This document shows, in pieces, positions 61,717 to 64,000 of a stretch of DNA of 64,000 bases. This stretch comes from Calliopsis andreniformis. Lineage: Eukaryota > Arthropoda > Insecta > Hymenoptera > Andrenidae. The notes under the pieces were generated by a model. The model was not told the DNA's origin. It searched no databases and saw only the letters and a program-made list of their open reading frames with translations. The first letter of the stretch is position 1, and the number at the start of each line of letters is the position of its first letter. The stretch is taken from contig NC_135064.1 in NCBI RefSeq assembly GCF_051401765.1, positions 29,052,001-29,116,000 of the forward strand. Direction: 5' to 3'. A program made the position numbers and the translations under genes.

Positions 61717-63665
61717 CAACAGACAGATGATAAATTATTGGCGTGACGCTGCTGGTGCGAAAATACTTGCGCCACAATAAAAAGTATAGGGTTTACGAAG
61801 GGAGAAATTGGGAGGATCCAGTTGGAGTAAACACATTTCTTGGCATCGTGAAAAATTGCAGAGAGGAAGCGAAAATGAAGTGTAATCGGGGGAATAATAC
61901 CCCTGTTTCTTATTCGAACGGCTAGAATTCGCTTACCTAAAGGAGATACGGGGATAAGAAAAGAGTCGAACTCGTAGGTGTCGTTTAGACAAGCACGTCA
62001 TACTCTCGCTGCACGAAAAATTTGATGCAGGCTCGATACGATACGTTTTTCCCGAACTGTCCTGCCCACCAACGAATTCGAGGACCTTAACATTCCGGAT
62101 ACGCTTTACGAGGACTGGTCCTTTCGAAATGACTGACCTAGAAGCGAAAGAACGAACCTTTTCATCGTACGTCCTCGGTCGAACCAACTTGTGATCTACG
62201 ATCCAAGAGGAGCCTCGACGAACGACACAACTCCAACATAAAAATAACCTAGCTAGATCACGTTTTATAGACGACCGTTTGAAAGTTTAAAGCGAAGACA
62301 CAGGAAGTTGCTCAGTCGAAATACGTAAAATCTTAGATCAGCTATCCTTATCGCGCACTCAACTTATTAAATTCTTCAACTCGTTTTCTTTCGTCAATTT
62401 TTCCCCATAACTTGTTTGTCCAAAAGCTGCGCCATTTTAACCAAGAAATATGGAAAATTACAAAGCTAGGGAAATATCTCGGCTTTTAGCGTGTGAACAA
62501 TACCGTACGACGGTGTAACCATCCGCTTCGTTCCGAACTTTTATCATTTTTCCTTATTTCGTAAAACTTTTTAGCCGTGAAATCATCTCACGGGACGTCA
62601 AGAGTTTTACCTTTTTTTTATTATAACCGTGCCGACACATTTCTTGTTTTTACCAACAGCTATTCTATTTAATACTCATGCGTCTCCATCAACGCACATC
62701 AATAACGATAAACCTTGCTTCGTTTATCGAACATTTTTATTAAACGTAGAATCGACCTAAGTTACTTTTCATTTGCATTGTGTTCCCTAATTCCCAAGTT
62801 TAACCAAACACAGATTTCCAGAAAGACAATAGTTACATCGGTAACAGGTAATTGTCGGAGGTAGGATTGGAATCCTCCTTCCTCTCGTGTAATTCAACGA
62901 AAGGTTTCCATTAAACCGCATTCGCTCGCCCCGACAACCATCACTTCCTTACCTTAATAATGAATTTCAAGGTATGCCAAGTGGCAGCTTGCAACGTTAC
63001 CTACGACATGACTAATGACTCGCACGATACTAGCCGTGCATTGATATGTCGCGGAGAGTTAAGAAACTCTAATGAAATTTCGTTCGCACTAGGACAGCGA
63101 CGGCCCTCTAAATTATTTCACTCCTCATTAATTTGTCGCTGACGTATATATGTAGCTCTATATAAAACTTCATGCAGTTTTGATGAGCTGTCTACAATTT
63201 TAGACAAGGTAATGAATAAATCAATACTGAACCATGAAAGTCCCTTCGCGTTTAGAATGTAATTGAACAGTACGACTGAAGGAAATTTTCAGATTTCTTG
63301 TTTCAGCAGCCGAAGGAATCGTTGCACCACCACGAATGCTTCTATCGTTTATGCCAAGTAACCTGCAGGAGTCAATTAAGATTACATCGGAAACATTATG
63401 TCATTACGGTTCGGTGAACAGAAAGTCAAGAAGATTGTCATTATGCCTGCCATAAGAATGTTTTCACAGTGTATGAAGGATGAATTTTGCGAAAGAAAAT
63501 TGAGATCCTCAAACGAGAGGTGCCATCGGCAGTCGCTGAAGCATTAAGTGGCATTTCCGCTTCGATGCACTTTTTGTGCATCGATGCTTGGGCCGCGAAA
63601 AGGTCTAGGAGAAACGAACGCACTCTCTTCGCATATGTCGACTTCGATCGACAACGTCACCCCTC

Positions 63666-63705
63666 GCGTCGCGTCGCGTCGCGTCGCGTCGCGTCGCGTC
63701 GCGTC
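63666..63705. repeat. GCGTC pentamer microsatellite (8 copies)
   Basis: Eight perfect copies of GCGTC, the same unit and orientation as the array at 15461-15495, with different flanks. Confidence 0.97.
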
Positions 63706-64000
63706 GTGCCATGTAGGCGTCTATTTCCGTGGAATTTCAGCCGTATTTCCGCTCTCAGGATTTTCGACGTACACCACTGCCGTCGATTGCGTTCAGGCGA
63801 ACTTTCGTATTCCGAGTCACACTTCCGACATCTGTCGTTCATTCTTTCTGTTCGTTTCTTTTTTCAGTAGCTGTTCGTTTCTGACAGGCCAATTCGTTCG
63901 TGGACACCCGATTTTTCAACGTATCTCGCGACGACATATCGATATCTCTGTTACTTCTTTTCGTTACTATTCGAGCATTAATCTTTCGTCAGTTTAGATC

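Larger units (their letters stand above)
57859..64000. other. Upstream region or 5' intron of the Dpr gene; no exon supported
   Basis: The signal-peptide exon of the Dpr gene should lie on the minus strand to the right of 57858, but none was convincing here. A GC-richer patch at 58180-58700 is open in several frames on both strands and has no motif. Repeats at 61241-61365, 61687-61716 and 63666-63705 and a hairpin at 60123-60152 are the only clear structures. Confidence 0.5.

Noticed and set aside
61492..61719. Minus-strand frame starting with a Phe-rich hydrophobic segment, as a Dpr signal-peptide exon
   Set aside because: The hydrophobic run comes from the AAAAAG-type simple repeat, and no in-phase donor leading to 57858 was convincing.
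14000..64000. tRNA genes and CRISPR-like arrays
   Set aside because: No cloverleaf with a T-arm consensus was found, and no array of regular repeats separated by unique spacers exists.

Overview
The window looks like an arthropod, most likely insect, nuclear genome. Genes are split into many small exons with GT..AG introns, most of the DNA is non-coding and moderately AT-rich, and the two recognisable families are ADAMTS-type secreted metalloproteases and a Dpr-type two-immunoglobulin neuronal surface protein, a family known mainly from arthropods. The many CpG-containing pentamer repeats would fit a hymenopteran such as a bee, but that is a guess.

Left end (1-14 kb): two ADAMTS paralogues lie tail to tail, with 858 bp between their stop codons. 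Gene A (+ strand, 153-3348, 9 exons in the window) enters from the left already at its first thrombospondin repeat, so its protease half is outside. Gene B (- strand, 13876-4207, 17 exons) is nearly complete: prodomain, metalloprotease, disintegrin-like, TSP1, cysteine-rich, spacer, two more TSP1 repeats and a tail. Every splice junction was joined by hand and the reading frame stays open across all of them. In gene B the zinc-site motif reads HHIGHTLGMSHD, where active enzymes have HExxHxxGxxHD. All three zinc histidines are kept but the catalytic glutamate is a histidine, so the product is probably a catalytically dead pseudoprotease. This is the most interesting observation in the window. 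Its signal-peptide exon is not proven; the best candidate is at 16643-16535.

Middle (14-42.9 kb): no gene could be supported apart from that candidate exon. The region holds CpG-rich pentamer/decamer repeats, a long GA microsatellite, a possible degenerate LTR at 27155-27626 and hairpins. It must include either the 3' part of the Dpr gene, intergenic DNA, or both.

Right part (42.9-57.9 kb): four exons of a Dpr-type gene on the - strand encode Ig domain 1 (57858-57692 and 54739-54529) and Ig domain 2 (43903-43776 and 43060-42892). The introns are about 3.0, 10.6 and 0.7 kb. The signal-peptide exon (beyond 57858) and the C-terminal exon (below 42892) were not found. The last 6 kb (58-64 kb) shows only repeats and hairpins.

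The two systems act in different places. ADAMTS proteins work in the extracellular matrix; Dpr proteins sit on neuronal surfaces and pair with DIP partners. Nothing in the sequence suggests they work together.
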